Assembly: GCF_030730875.1 (NCBI RefSeq)
Contig: NZ_JAVAMA010000001.1
Span: 1 to 64,000 of the forward strand
From: Sphingomonas sp. DG1-23
Lineage (GTDB): Bacteria; Pseudomonadota; Alphaproteobacteria; Sphingomonadales; Sphingomonadaceae
Direction: 5' to 3'
DNA: 64,000 nucleotides
A model generated the notes under the pieces. The model was not told where the DNA came from, ran no database searches, and saw only the letters and a list, made by a program, of their open reading frames with translations. Of this stretch, positions 53,241-61,892 are shown one piece after another; position 1 is the first letter of the stretch; every line of letters starts with the position of its first letter. The position numbers and the translations under genes are program-made.

Positions 53241-54698
53241 ATGCGTACCGGCCACGTCTTCGACGTCCGCGACCATGGTGCGAAGGGCGACGGCGTCGCG
53301 CTCGATTCCCCTGCGATCAACGCCGCGATCCTCGCTGCCGAGGCTGCGGGCGGGGGCATGGTGATCCTGCCGCCGGGCGACTATCTCAGCTTCTCGATCC
53401 GCCTCAAGAGCCGCGTCACGCTGGTGCTCGAAAAGGGCGCCACCCTGATCGCCGCCGAGAAGGGCCCGCCAGGCGCCTATGACCTGCCCGAGGAACGCGG
53501 GCCCCAGCTCTATCAGGATTTCGGCCACAGCCATTGGCACAACAGCCTGATCTGGGCCGAACATGCCGAAGACATCGCGATCATCGGCAAGGGCCGGATC
53601 CTGGGGCTCGGGCTCACCCGCAACGGCCCTGGCACGCCGTGGAGCAAGCAGGCCGGCGAGCGGCCGCTGTCGATGGCGGCGATGCCCGCCGCCGAGGTCG
53701 GCAAACTCGAGCGCGATCGCGCGGCAATGCAGGGCATGGGCAACAAGGCGATCGCGCTGGCGCATTGCAAGCGCGTCAGGCTCGATGGCTTCACCTTGTT
53801 CAAGGGCGGCCATTTCGCTTTGCTCGCCAGCGAAGTCGACGGGATCGACATCTCCGATCTCCATATCGACACCAATCGCGACGGGCTCGATCTGGATTGC
53901 GTCCGCGATGCCCGGGTCGTGCGCTGCCGGGTCAACACGCCCAATGACGACGCGATCGTGCTCAAGACCAGCCTGGGGCTCGGCAGGCGCTCGGCCTGCG
54001 AGGACATCGAGATCCGCGACTGTCAGGTCAGCGGGTTCGATCTGGGCACGATGCTCGACGGCACCCGCCAGCGCACCCAGGAGCTTTCGCCCGACCGCGA
54101 CCGCGTCACCGGGCGGATCAAGCTCGGCACCGAAAGCAATGGCGATTTCCGCCGCATCCGCATCGCCAATTGCCGCTTCGAACGCAGCCGCGGGCTCGCG
54201 CTGGAGACGGTCGACGGGGGCGTGATCGAGGATGTTCTCGCCGAGAATATCGCAATGGCCGACGTGACCACCGCCCCCTTGTTCCTCCGCCTCGGCGCGC
54301 GGCTGCGCGGGCCCGAGGGGATTCGCCCCGGCGCGATGCGCAATGTCGAGATCCGCGGGTTGAAGGCGACGGGGATCGACCCGCGCTTCGCCGCGATCCT
54401 CGCGGGATTGCCCGGCAACCCGATCGAATGCGTTCAACTCCGCGACGTGGACCTGTCGTTCCGCGGCGTCTTTTCGGGGCCGGTGCCGGCCAGCCCGCCC
54501 GAATTGGCCGACGCCTATCCCGAACCGAGCATGTTCGGCCCCACCCCGGCCTGGGGTTTCTGGGCGCGGCATGTGGCGGGGCTGGACGTCAAGAAGCTCC
54601 GCCTCAGCCGCGAAGCTGGCGATCGTCGCCCGCCCATATTGCTCGACGACGCCCATGGGCGGGCCGAGGACGCACAATATTGGCCCGATGCGGTTTGA
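53241..54698 (+). CDS. Glycoside hydrolase family 28 (polygalacturonase-like), no signal peptide
   Basis: A 485-residue right-handed beta-helix protein. It starts MRTGHVFDVRDHGAKGDG with no signal, so it is probably cytoplasmic and acts on imported oligosaccharides. Catalytic Asp candidates lie in NRDGLDLDCVRD and NTPNDDAIVLKT; the substrate Arg-Lys is in TGRIKLGTESNGD. This differs from canonical polygalacturonases in its HG motif and suggests an exo-acting galacturonidase or rhamnogalacturonan galacturonohydrolase. The ribosome site comes from the upstream palindromic repeat. Confidence 0.86.
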   Translation: MRTGHVFDVRDHGAKGDGVALDSPAINAAILAAEAAGGGMVILPPGDYLSFSIRLKSRVTLVLEKGATLIAAEKGPPGAYDLPEERGPQLYQDFGHSHWHNSLIWAEHAEDIAIIGKGRILGLGLTRNGPGTPWSKQAGERPLSMAAMPAAEVGKLERDRAAMQGMGNKAIALAHCKRVRLDGFTLFKGGHFALLASEVDGIDISDLHIDTNRDGLDLDCVRDARVVRCRVNTPNDDAIVLKTSLGLGRRSACEDIEIRDCQVSGFDLGTMLDGTRQRTQELSPDRDRVTGRIKLGTESNGDFRRIRIANCRFERSRGLALETVDGGVIEDVLAENIAMADVTTAPLFLRLGARLRGPEGIRPGAMRNVEIRGLKATGIDPRFAAILAGLPGNPIECVQLRDVDLSFRGVFSGPVPASPPELADAYPEPSMFGPTPAWGFWARHVAGLDVKKLRLSREAGDRRPPILLDDAHGRAEDAQYWPDAV

Positions 54699-54719
54699 CG
54701 CGACGCCCGCAAACGACTA

Positions 54720-54750
54720 CCATATGTTGCATATAGTTCCCATATAATGG
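54720..54750. promoter_or_regulatory. A/T-rich dyad upstream of rhaM
   Basis: ATATG-TTG-CATAT followed by CCATATAATGG forms an A/T-rich region in an otherwise GC-rich operon. It may be an internal promoter or an operator for the rhaM-GH35-GH53 segment. Confidence 0.35.
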
Positions 54751-54765
54751 ATGTCGGGAGAGGGC

Positions 54766-55083
54766 ATGACCACCACGCACGCATTCAGGATGCAGCTGAA
54801 GCCCGGCACCGCGGACGCGTACAAGGCGCGGCACGATGCGATTTGGCCCGAGCTGGCCGAATTGCTCCATCATAGCGGCATCCGCGATTATTCGATCTTC
54901 CTCGACGAAGAGACGTGCGCGCTGTTCGCCGTGCTCAAGCTGACCGACGACAATGCGCGCGACGCACTGCCCGAGCATCCGGTGATGCGGAAATGGTGGG
55001 ATTACATGGCCCCGCTGATGGAGGTCGAGCCGGACAACAAGCCGAAGGAATGGGTCCTCAAGCCAGTGTTCCACCTCGCATGA
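54766..55083 (+). CDS. rhaM: L-rhamnose mutarotase
   Basis: Interconverts alpha and beta L-rhamnose so the dehydrogenase meets its preferred anomer. The 105-residue ferredoxin-like fold matches RhaM: FRMQLKPGTADAYKARHDAI, WPELAELLHHSGIRDYSIFL, and the end KWWDYMAPLMEVEPDNKP. The start chosen is ATG 54766, preceded by GGGAGAGGGC; an ATG at 54751 would place that ribosome site inside the gene. It overlaps the GH35 gene by four bases (ATGA) and joins the RG-I operon to rhamnose catabolism. Confidence 0.93.
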   Translation: MTTTHAFRMQLKPGTADAYKARHDAIWPELAELLHHSGIRDYSIFLDEETCALFAVLKLTDDNARDALPEHPVMRKWWDYMAPLMEVEPDNKPKEWVLKPVFHLA

Positions 55084-58067
55084 TCCGCGCGGCCCTCGCC
55101 GCCGCCGTGGCGCTCTCCGCCCCCGCCGCCGCGCAGGAGGCCCGGCAGACCGCCAATTTCGACGCGCCGGTCAAGAGCTTCGGCCGGGTTTCGTACGATG
55201 CGCGCTCGCTGATGATCGACGGCAAGCGCACGATCATCTGGTCGAGCGAGATGCACGCGTTCCGCCTGCCCTCGCCCGATCTGTGGCGCGACGTGCTCCA
55301 GAAGATGAAGGCGAGCGGGTTCAACACCGTCGCATTCTATTTCGACTGGGGGTTCCACAGCCCGAAAAAGGGCGTCTACGATTTCAGCGGCATCCGCGAC
55401 ATCGATCGCCTGCTGACCATGGCCGAGGAAGAGGGCCTGTGGGTGATCACCCGGGCCGGGCCCTATGTGAATGCCGAGCTCACCCGGGGCGGCTTCCCCG
55501 GCTGGCTGGTCAATCAGCGCGGCCGCGCGCGCACCGACGATCCCGAATATCTCTCCGCGTCGGACGAGTGGCTGACCAAGGTCAACGCGATCATCGCGCG
55601 CCACCAGATCAACGGCGACGGCAAGGGCCATAAGGGCAACGTCATCCTCCACCAGATCGAAAACGAGCTGGCGCTGACCACTCCGGCGCAGCGCCGCTAC
55701 ATGGATCACCTCTATGCCAAGGCGCTCGCCGACGGCATCAACGTGCCGATCTTCCACAACGATCAGGGCCGCAACGGCTATTGGGTGCCCGAGGACAGCA
55801 AGGTCGAGAAGACCGTTGCCGGCCCCAACGACCTGTATGCCTTCGACGGCTATCCCGGCGGCACCTGCACCGTCGAGGGGAAGCCTACCCGCGGCAGCGC
55901 GGCGCCCGACTGGGGCTATTACGGCCCCGGCGGCGCCAAGGGCGGCGCCTCGGCCTCGCCCAACACGCCGGGCTTCCTCGCCGAGTTCGGCGGTGGCTGG
56001 TTCGATTATTGGGGCTCGAACGGCGGCTACGAATGCAACGCGATCCAGCGCGGGCGCCGCTTCCAGCGGGTGTTCTACGGCACCAATCTCGCCAACGGCA
56101 TCCAGATCCAGAGCTTCTATATGGGGTTCGGCGGGACGAGCTGGGGCTGGCTGCCGGCGCCGGTGGTGTTCACCAGCTATGATTATGGCGCCGCCTTCTC
56201 CGAGACCCGCGAGGTGCGCCCCAAGGCCGAGGAACTGAAGCAGCTCGGCGGGCTGATCGCCGCGGTGCCCGATCTCGCCGGGATGGTGCCGGCGGGACCG
56301 GTCGAGATCTCGACCGACAAGGTGCAAGTCTATCACAACAAGAACCCCGAAACCGACGCGCGCTTCCTGCTGGTCACCCACAAGCCGTCCAACGTCCAGA
56401 CCAGCGACCGCTTCAGCTTCACGGCGAACCTGCCCGACGGCCGCTACACGCTTCCGATGCAGCTCGACGGGTTCGACGCCAAATGGCTGATCGCCGGCGT
56501 CGATCTCGGCGGGCAGCGGCTGGTCTATTCGACGTCCGAGCTGCAGACGATCCTCAAGCAGGACGATCGCGACGTCGCACTGCTCTATGGCCGCGCGGGC
56601 GAGGCCGGCGAGACCGTGCTGCGCTATACGAGCGCCCCGAAGGTCGCCGTGCTCGAAGGCGGCGCGACTTCGGCATTCGATGCGGCCAAGGGCGATCTCA
56701 AGCTCAATTACGCGCACCGTGGGCTGACCCGAATTCGCATCAGCGGCGGCGGGCGGCCCGAACTGTTGCTGCTGATCGGCGACGAGGCCGAGGGCGCGAG
56801 ATTCTGGCACATTGGCGAAACGCTGGTGCGCGGGCCGGCGCTGCTCCGTGCGGCGAAATTCAAGGGTGGCAGCCTCGCGCTCACCGGCGACACGCGCGAA
56901 CCGACACCACTCGAGCTATGGGCACCCGCCGGCATCCGCAGCGTGACGTGGAACGGGGCGAAGGTCGCGACCGTTCGCACCCTATCGGGCAGCGCGGCAG
57001 CGACGGCCAGCCTGCCGGCCCCGGTCGAATTCTCGGTTCCTGCGCTGACCGACTGGCGCGTCGCGGCGGGGTCGCCCGAGGCCGATCCGAAATTCGACGA
57101 TCGCGATTGGGCCAAGATCGACAACCGCGCCTACGCCAGCATCACCGCGCGCGCCGACGGTCAGCCCAACATGCTGATGGACGCCTATGGCTTCCACGAG
57201 GGCGATGTCTGGTATCGCGGGCGCTTCGCCGGCACCCCCGATGCCGAGCGGCTCAAGCTCCATTACGGCGCCGGCGGCTCGGGGCTGGTCCAGGTGTTCC
57301 TCGACGGCAGACTGATCGGGCAGGACGAGATCCCCGCCGGTCTCCCGCGTCCCCTCACCACCGGTGCGCCCAGCTTCGCGCTGCCCGAGGCCGCGCGCGC
57401 GCCGGGCGAGCACGTCCTGTCGGTGATGGTGCGCAACAACGGGCATAATTGGGACCTCGACGCCGACGATTTCCACAAGGAAGCGCGCGGCCTCGTCTCG
57501 GCATCGATCGAACCGGTCGCCGGACCGAGCTTCGCGGTGCCGATCGCATGGCGGATCAACGGCCGCGGCGAGGATCTCCCCGATCCGGTACGCGGAGTGG
57601 CCAATAATGGCGGCCTCGATGGCGAGCGCCGCGGCTGGCATCTCCCCGGCTTCGACGATCGCGGCTGGAAATCGGCGCGCATTCCCGCCGCACAGGCCGT
57701 GGCGGGCACCAGCTGGTATCGCACCGGCTTCGACCTCGCGGTGCCCAAGGGGCAGGACGCCACGATCGGTCTCGCCTTTGGCGACACCGGCAAGCCGCGT
57801 TCGAGCGTCGCCTATCGGGTGCTGATCTTCGTCAATGGCTGGAACATGGGGCAGTTCATCGCGCATGTCGGCCCGCAGCGTGTCTTCCCGATCCCCGAAG
57901 GCATACTCAACCATCGCGGCCGCAATCATATCGCGCTGGCGGTGACCAGCGACGGCGCGCCCGGCAATGCGCTGGAGGCAGTCAAATTGGTGACGTTGCG
58001 CAACGTGCGCGGCGGGCTGCCGGTGCGGACGGTGCCGGCGCCTGCTACTCCGGCGGAACTCAAGTGA
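55080..58067 (+). CDS. Beta-galactosidase, glycoside hydrolase family 35
   Basis: Releases galactose from galactan side chains. The 995-residue exported protein (signal MIRAALAAAVALSAPAAAQ) has a GH35 TIM barrel: RTIIWSSEMHAFRLPSPDLW then GFNTVAFYFDWGFHSPKKGV. Acid/base Glu is in ILHQIENELALT and the nucleophile Glu in FLAEFGGGWFDYWGSNGG. Beta-rich domains 2-4, including a jelly-roll galactose-binding part (about 700-990), follow. A longer frame from 54915 is rejected. It is coupled to rhaM and to GH53 (GTGA overlap). Confidence 0.95.
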   Translation: MIRAALAAAVALSAPAAAQEARQTANFDAPVKSFGRVSYDARSLMIDGKRTIIWSSEMHAFRLPSPDLWRDVLQKMKASGFNTVAFYFDWGFHSPKKGVYDFSGIRDIDRLLTMAEEEGLWVITRAGPYVNAELTRGGFPGWLVNQRGRARTDDPEYLSASDEWLTKVNAIIARHQINGDGKGHKGNVILHQIENELALTTPAQRRYMDHLYAKALADGINVPIFHNDQGRNGYWVPEDSKVEKTVAGPNDLYAFDGYPGGTCTVEGKPTRGSAAPDWGYYGPGGAKGGASASPNTPGFLAEFGGGWFDYWGSNGGYECNAIQRGRRFQRVFYGTNLANGIQIQSFYMGFGGTSWGWLPAPVVFTSYDYGAAFSETREVRPKAEELKQLGGLIAAVPDLAGMVPAGPVEISTDKVQVYHNKNPETDARFLLVTHKPSNVQTSDRFSFTANLPDGRYTLPMQLDGFDAKWLIAGVDLGGQRLVYSTSELQTILKQDDRDVALLYGRAGEAGETVLRYTSAPKVAVLEGGATSAFDAAKGDLKLNYAHRGLTRIRISGGGRPELLLLIGDEAEGARFWHIGETLVRGPALLRAAKFKGGSLALTGDTREPTPLELWAPAGIRSVTWNGAKVATVRTLSGSAAATASLPAPVEFSVPALTDWRVAAGSPEADPKFDDRDWAKIDNRAYASITARADGQPNMLMDAYGFHEGDVWYRGRFAGTPDAERLKLHYGAGGSGLVQVFLDGRLIGQDEIPAGLPRPLTTGAPSFALPEAARAPGEHVLSVMVRNNGHNWDLDADDFHKEARGLVSASIEPVAGPSFAVPIAWRINGRGEDLPDPVRGVANNGGLDGERRGWHLPGFDDRGWKSARIPAAQAVAGTSWYRTGFDLAVPKGQDATIGLAFGDTGKPRSSVAYRVLIFVNGWNMGQFIAHVGPQRVFPIPEGILNHRGRNHIALAVTSDGAPGNALEAVKLVTLRNVRGGLPVRTVPAPATPAELK

Positions 58068-59257
58068 AGCTGAGCCGTCGGGAGACGATCGGTGCCGGCG
58101 CGTTCGGCGTGGCGAGTCTGGCTGCGCCGGCGCAGGCAAAGTCCGGCGCACGGCCCTGGCCCTATCTGATCGGCGCCGACATTTCGTGGGTGCCCGAGGA
58201 CGAGGCGGCGGGCGCGACCTACTATCTGGACGGGACGCGCAAGGACCCGCTTGAGATCTTCCGCGAGGCCGGCTTCAACGCGCTCAAGCTGCGGCTCTTC
58301 GTCGATCCCGCCAAGGGCTATTCGAAAGGCAATCCCGGCGGGCCGTGGTGCGGGCTCGACCAGATCATCGACTTCTCGAAGCGGATCAAGGCGGCCGGCT
58401 TCCACCTTTCGACGACGCTGCATTATTCGGATACCTGGGCCGATCCGCAGCATCAGGAGAAGCCGGCGGCCTGGGCCGATCTTCCGTTCGCCAAGCTGGT
58501 CGACACTGTCCATCGCTACACCGCCGATACCTTCGCCGCACTGAAGGCGGCAGGCGCCGCGCCCGATCTGGCGATCCTCGGCAACGAGACCACGTTCGGC
58601 ATGCTCTGGCCCGAGGGCCGCGTGCCGCTGACCATTGCGACCGGCAATCCGCAGACCGATGCGGTGCACATGAACGTGGCCGGTGCGGGCGGCTATGACC
58701 GGTTCGCGGCTTTGCTCAAGGCCGGGGTCTCGGCGACGCGCGACGCGCTGCCCGGCGTGCCGCTCGCGCTGCACAACCATCTCGGCCGGCACTGGCCGAT
58801 CGTCCGCCACTGGACCGACAGCCTGCTGGAGCGCGGGGTGGATTTCGATGCGCTCGGCTTCTCCTGCTACCAGCAGGCCGCGGAAGGCGATTGGGAACGC
58901 AGCTTTGCCGAATTCACGCGGCGCTATCCCGACAAGGGCTTCTTCGCGATCGAATATTCGTCGCGCAAACGCTACGTCAACGATCTCGTCCATGCGCATC
59001 CGAACGGATGGGGCAGCTATATCTGGGAGCCGACCCGGCATCAGGAAGCGATCTTCCTGAAAGACGGAGTCAGTGCGGGAGAGGGCCCGCGGCCGAACCT
59101 GCTCTCGCAAGGCATCAACGGCGCCGAGGCGCCGGGCGCCGCGCCTGCCCCGCCGGCACCGCGCAAGCCCCGCGACCATGGCGGGCGCTATGACGCCGAT
59201 CCGACCTTCATTCGCCTCTACCAAAAGATGGCGAAGGACTATGGGGTCATGAAGTGA
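58064..59257 (+). CDS. Arabinogalactan endo-beta-1,4-galactanase, GH53
   Basis: Cuts beta-1,4-galactan side chains of RG-I. The 397-residue protein starts GTG with a twin-arginine-like signal (KLSRRETIGAGAFG..PAQA). The (beta/alpha)8 barrel shows IGADISWVPEDEAAG, GFNALKLRLFVDPAKGY, acid/base Glu in LAILGNETTFG (about residue 172), and nucleophile Glu in FFAIEYSSRKR (about residue 300). HNHLGRHW and GWGSYIWEPTRH are typical. GTGA overlap with GH35; product galactose fits the galactose route upstream. Confidence 0.93.
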   Translation: MKLSRRETIGAGAFGVASLAAPAQAKSGARPWPYLIGADISWVPEDEAAGATYYLDGTRKDPLEIFREAGFNALKLRLFVDPAKGYSKGNPGGPWCGLDQIIDFSKRIKAAGFHLSTTLHYSDTWADPQHQEKPAAWADLPFAKLVDTVHRYTADTFAALKAAGAAPDLAILGNETTFGMLWPEGRVPLTIATGNPQTDAVHMNVAGAGGYDRFAALLKAGVSATRDALPGVPLALHNHLGRHWPIVRHWTDSLLERGVDFDALGFSCYQQAAEGDWERSFAEFTRRYPDKGFFAIEYSSRKRYVNDLVHAHPNGWGSYIWEPTRHQEAIFLKDGVSAGEGPRPNLLSQGINGAEAPGAAPAPPAPRKPRDHGGRYDADPTFIRLYQKMAKDYGVMK

Positions 59258-59292
59258 CTCGCCCCCACCCTATCGAACGCAGGAGACATTAA

Positions 59293-60408
59293 TTGGCCGC
59301 CCTCACCCACGACGTTCCGCGCAGCGAGATCACGTCGAAGATCGACCTGCTGATGGACAATCTCGTCAACATCAAGGACGAGACCGGCGAGTTCCTGCTT
59401 CATCTCGAGGACGGCCGGATCATCGACACCAAGGGCTGGGCCGGCTGGGAATGGACGCACGGCGTCGGCCTGTTCGGGATGTGGCGCTATTACGAGCAGA
59501 CCGGCGACGACAAAGCGCTGCACATCGTCAAGCAATGGTTCGAGGACCGCTTCGCGGAGGGCACGCCGACCAAGAACATCAATACGATGGCGCCGTTCAT
59601 CACGCTCGCCTACCTCTATGAGCACGAGCCTGATCCGCGCTATCTGCCCTATCTCGACACCTGGGCCGAATGGCTGATGGCGCCCGACGGGCTGCCCAAG
59701 ACCGAGGAAGGCGGGTTTCAGCACATCGTCTTCAACGACGAGAATCCCGGCGAATTATGGGACGACACGTTGATGATGTCGGTGCTGCCGCTTGCCAAGA
59801 TCGGGCTGCTGCTCAATCGGCCGCATTATGTCGAGGAGGCGAAGCGCCAGTTCCTCGTCCACATCAAATATCTGTTCGACCGCAAGACCGGGCTGTGGTT
59901 CCACGGCTGGGACTTCAACGGCCGGCACAATTTCGCCGAGGCGCTTTGGGCGCGCGGCAATTGCTGGGTGACGATCGCGATCCCCGAGATCATCGAGATC
60001 CTCGATCTTTCCGAGGGCGACGCCTTCCGCACCTTCCTGATCGACACGCTCGCCGCGCAAGTGAAGACGCTCGCCGGGACGCAGGATGCCGAAAGCGGGT
60101 TGTGGCACACGCTGATCATGGATCCGACGTCGTACCTCGAAGCCTCGGCCACCGCCGGCTTCGCTTATGGCATTCTGAAGGGCGTGCGGAAGGGCTATCT
60201 GCCGCGCGAATATGAGCAGGTCGGGATCAAGGCAGTGCGCGGCGTGCTGGCGAATATCGACCCGGCGGGCGAGCTCCAGCAGGTCAGCTTCGGCACTGCG
60301 ATGGGCGACAGCATGCAATTCTACAAGGATATCCGCCTGACCTCGATGCCCTATGGCCAGAGCCTCGCGATCTGCGCGCTGGGCGAGTTCCTGCGGACCT
60401 ATATCTGA
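59293..60408 (+). CDS. Unsaturated rhamnogalacturonyl hydrolase (GH105), cytoplasmic
   Basis: Removes the unsaturated galacturonyl residue from lyase-made RG oligosaccharides. The 371-residue (alpha/alpha)6 protein has no signal peptide. TTG start at 59293 after AGGAG. Motifs are WAGWEWTHGVGLFGMWRYYE, TLMMSVLPLAKIGLLL, and ALWARGNCWVTIAIPEII. GDSMQFYKDIRLTSMPYGQS is a hallmark of YteR-like enzymes. The one-base TGATG overlap with the following GH28 shows coupling. Confidence 0.94.
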   Translation: MAALTHDVPRSEITSKIDLLMDNLVNIKDETGEFLLHLEDGRIIDTKGWAGWEWTHGVGLFGMWRYYEQTGDDKALHIVKQWFEDRFAEGTPTKNINTMAPFITLAYLYEHEPDPRYLPYLDTWAEWLMAPDGLPKTEEGGFQHIVFNDENPGELWDDTLMMSVLPLAKIGLLLNRPHYVEEAKRQFLVHIKYLFDRKTGLWFHGWDFNGRHNFAEALWARGNCWVTIAIPEIIEILDLSEGDAFRTFLIDTLAAQVKTLAGTQDAESGLWHTLIMDPTSYLEASATAGFAYGILKGVRKGYLPREYEQVGIKAVRGVLANIDPAGELQQVSFGTAMGDSMQFYKDIRLTSMPYGQSLAICALGEFLRTYI

Positions 60409-61796
60409 TGCTGGGACGGCGCGACCTGCTCGCCGGCGGAGTCGCGCTGCCGTTGCTCGCCGCGTCCCCCGTCCGGGCGGGGATCGTGCGGCACTGGAGC
60501 GTGCGGGTGACCGCCCCGTTCGACATGCCGGCGATCGAGATCCCCGATTTCGGGGCGGCGCGCGGCTTTCCGATCACCGAATATGGCGCGAAGCCGGACG
60601 ACCAGCGCGCCAACCAGCGCGCGATCGGCGATGCGATCGCCGCGGCCTCTGCCGCGGGCGGCGGCCGGGTGGTGGTACCGACGGGGATCTGGGCAACGGG
60701 GCCGATCCACCTGCGCAGCAATATCGAGCTGCATCTCGAAAAGGGCGCGACGCTCGCATTCTCGCCTCACCCCGCCGATTACCTCCCCGCGGTGCCGACG
60801 AGCTGGGAAGGCGTGGAGTGCCTCAATTATTCACCTCTGGTCTATGCCTATGATTGCGACAATGTCGCGATCACCGGCGAAGGCGTTCTGCTCGCGCGGC
60901 TCGACATCTGGGCGGTGTGGTATGCGCGGCCCAAGCCGCACATGGATGCGCTGGTCGAACTCTATCAGATGGCGCGCAAGGGCGTGCCGGTGTCGCAACG
61001 CGACATGACCACAGGCGAGGCCAATCTCCGCCCGCATTTCATCCAGTTCAATCGCTGCCGGCACGTGCTGATCGAAGGCGTGCAGATCCGGAACAGCCCG
61101 TTCTGGACGATCCACCCCTATCTCTGCCGCGACGTGGTGATCCGCGGAGTGCGCATCGAAGCGCACGGCCACAACAATGACGGCGTCGATCCCGAGATGA
61201 GCCAGAATGTGCTGATCGAAGGCTGCGTGTTCGATCAGGGCGACGATGCCGTCTCGGTAAAATCGGGCCGCGACCATGACGGCTGGCGGCTGAAGACGCC
61301 CGCGCGCAACGTGGTGATGCGCAATTGCCGGGTGAAGAACGGCCATCAATTGATGGCGATCGGCAGCGAGCTTTCGGGCGGGATCGAGAATGTCTTCGTC
61401 GACGATTGCCATTTCGATGCGACGGAATCGGGCGCGAAGAGCAGCATCCAGAACATCCTGTTCGTCAAGACCAACGAACGCCGCGGCGGCTATGTGCGCA
61501 ACGTGCATCTGTCCAACGTCAGCGCGACTGCGGTCGCCGGCGGCGTGCTCAGCGTCGACACCGACGTGCTGTATCAGTGGCGGACGCTGACGCCGACCTA
61601 TGACCGGCGGCTGACGCCGATCGCGGGGTTGCACGTCAGCGACGTGCGCGTGGCGGAGGCCAGGTTCATCGCGGAGATCAAGGGCCAGGCCGGACGCCCG
61701 GTGCGTGACGTTAGCTTGAAGCGCGTGAAGGTGGCCAAGGTGACCGGAACGCCGGTGTCCGGCGAGCATGTCGTGGGGATGCGGGTGGAGGACTGA
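60408..61796 (+). CDS. Glycoside hydrolase family 28 (polygalacturonase/RG-hydrolase), exported by Tat-like signal
   Basis: A 462-residue beta-helix pectinase with the N-terminus MLGRRDLLAGGVALPLLAAS, a twin-arginine-like signal. Catalytic Asps are seen in NNDGVDPEMSQN and FDQGDDAVSVKSGRD; the His is in GHQLMAIGSELSGG. The KPHMDALVELYQMARKGVPV insertion and RPHFIQFNRC are common in exo-polygalacturonases. End of the PL11-led operon, followed by a palindromic repeat. Confidence 0.93.
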   Translation: MLGRRDLLAGGVALPLLAASPVRAGIVRHWSVRVTAPFDMPAIEIPDFGAARGFPITEYGAKPDDQRANQRAIGDAIAAASAAGGGRVVVPTGIWATGPIHLRSNIELHLEKGATLAFSPHPADYLPAVPTSWEGVECLNYSPLVYAYDCDNVAITGEGVLLARLDIWAVWYARPKPHMDALVELYQMARKGVPVSQRDMTTGEANLRPHFIQFNRCRHVLIEGVQIRNSPFWTIHPYLCRDVVIRGVRIEAHGHNNDGVDPEMSQNVLIEGCVFDQGDDAVSVKSGRDHDGWRLKTPARNVVMRNCRVKNGHQLMAIGSELSGGIENVFVDDCHFDATESGAKSSIQNILFVKTNERRGGYVRNVHLSNVSATAVAGGVLSVDTDVLYQWRTLTPTYDRRLTPIAGLHVSDVRVAEARFIAEIKGQAGRPVRDVSLKRVKVAKVTGTPVSGEHVVGMRVED

Positions 61797-61797
61797 A

Positions 61798-61888
61798 AAC
61801 TCCTTCCCGAGTAGTCTCGGGAGGGGGACCAGCCGCAGGTCCACCAGCTTCGCTGATCCCCCTCCCCCAGCAAGCTGGGGGAGGAATT
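61798..61888. repeat. Palindromic repeat between convergent GH28-2 and PL22
   Basis: The outer AACTCCTTCCCGAG and GGGGGAGGAATT arms, with the strong hairpins CCCGAGTAGTCTCGGG and CCCCCAGCAAGCTGGGGG, form the element. It may also end transcription from both sides. Confidence 0.75.
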
Positions 61889-61892
61889 GAGG

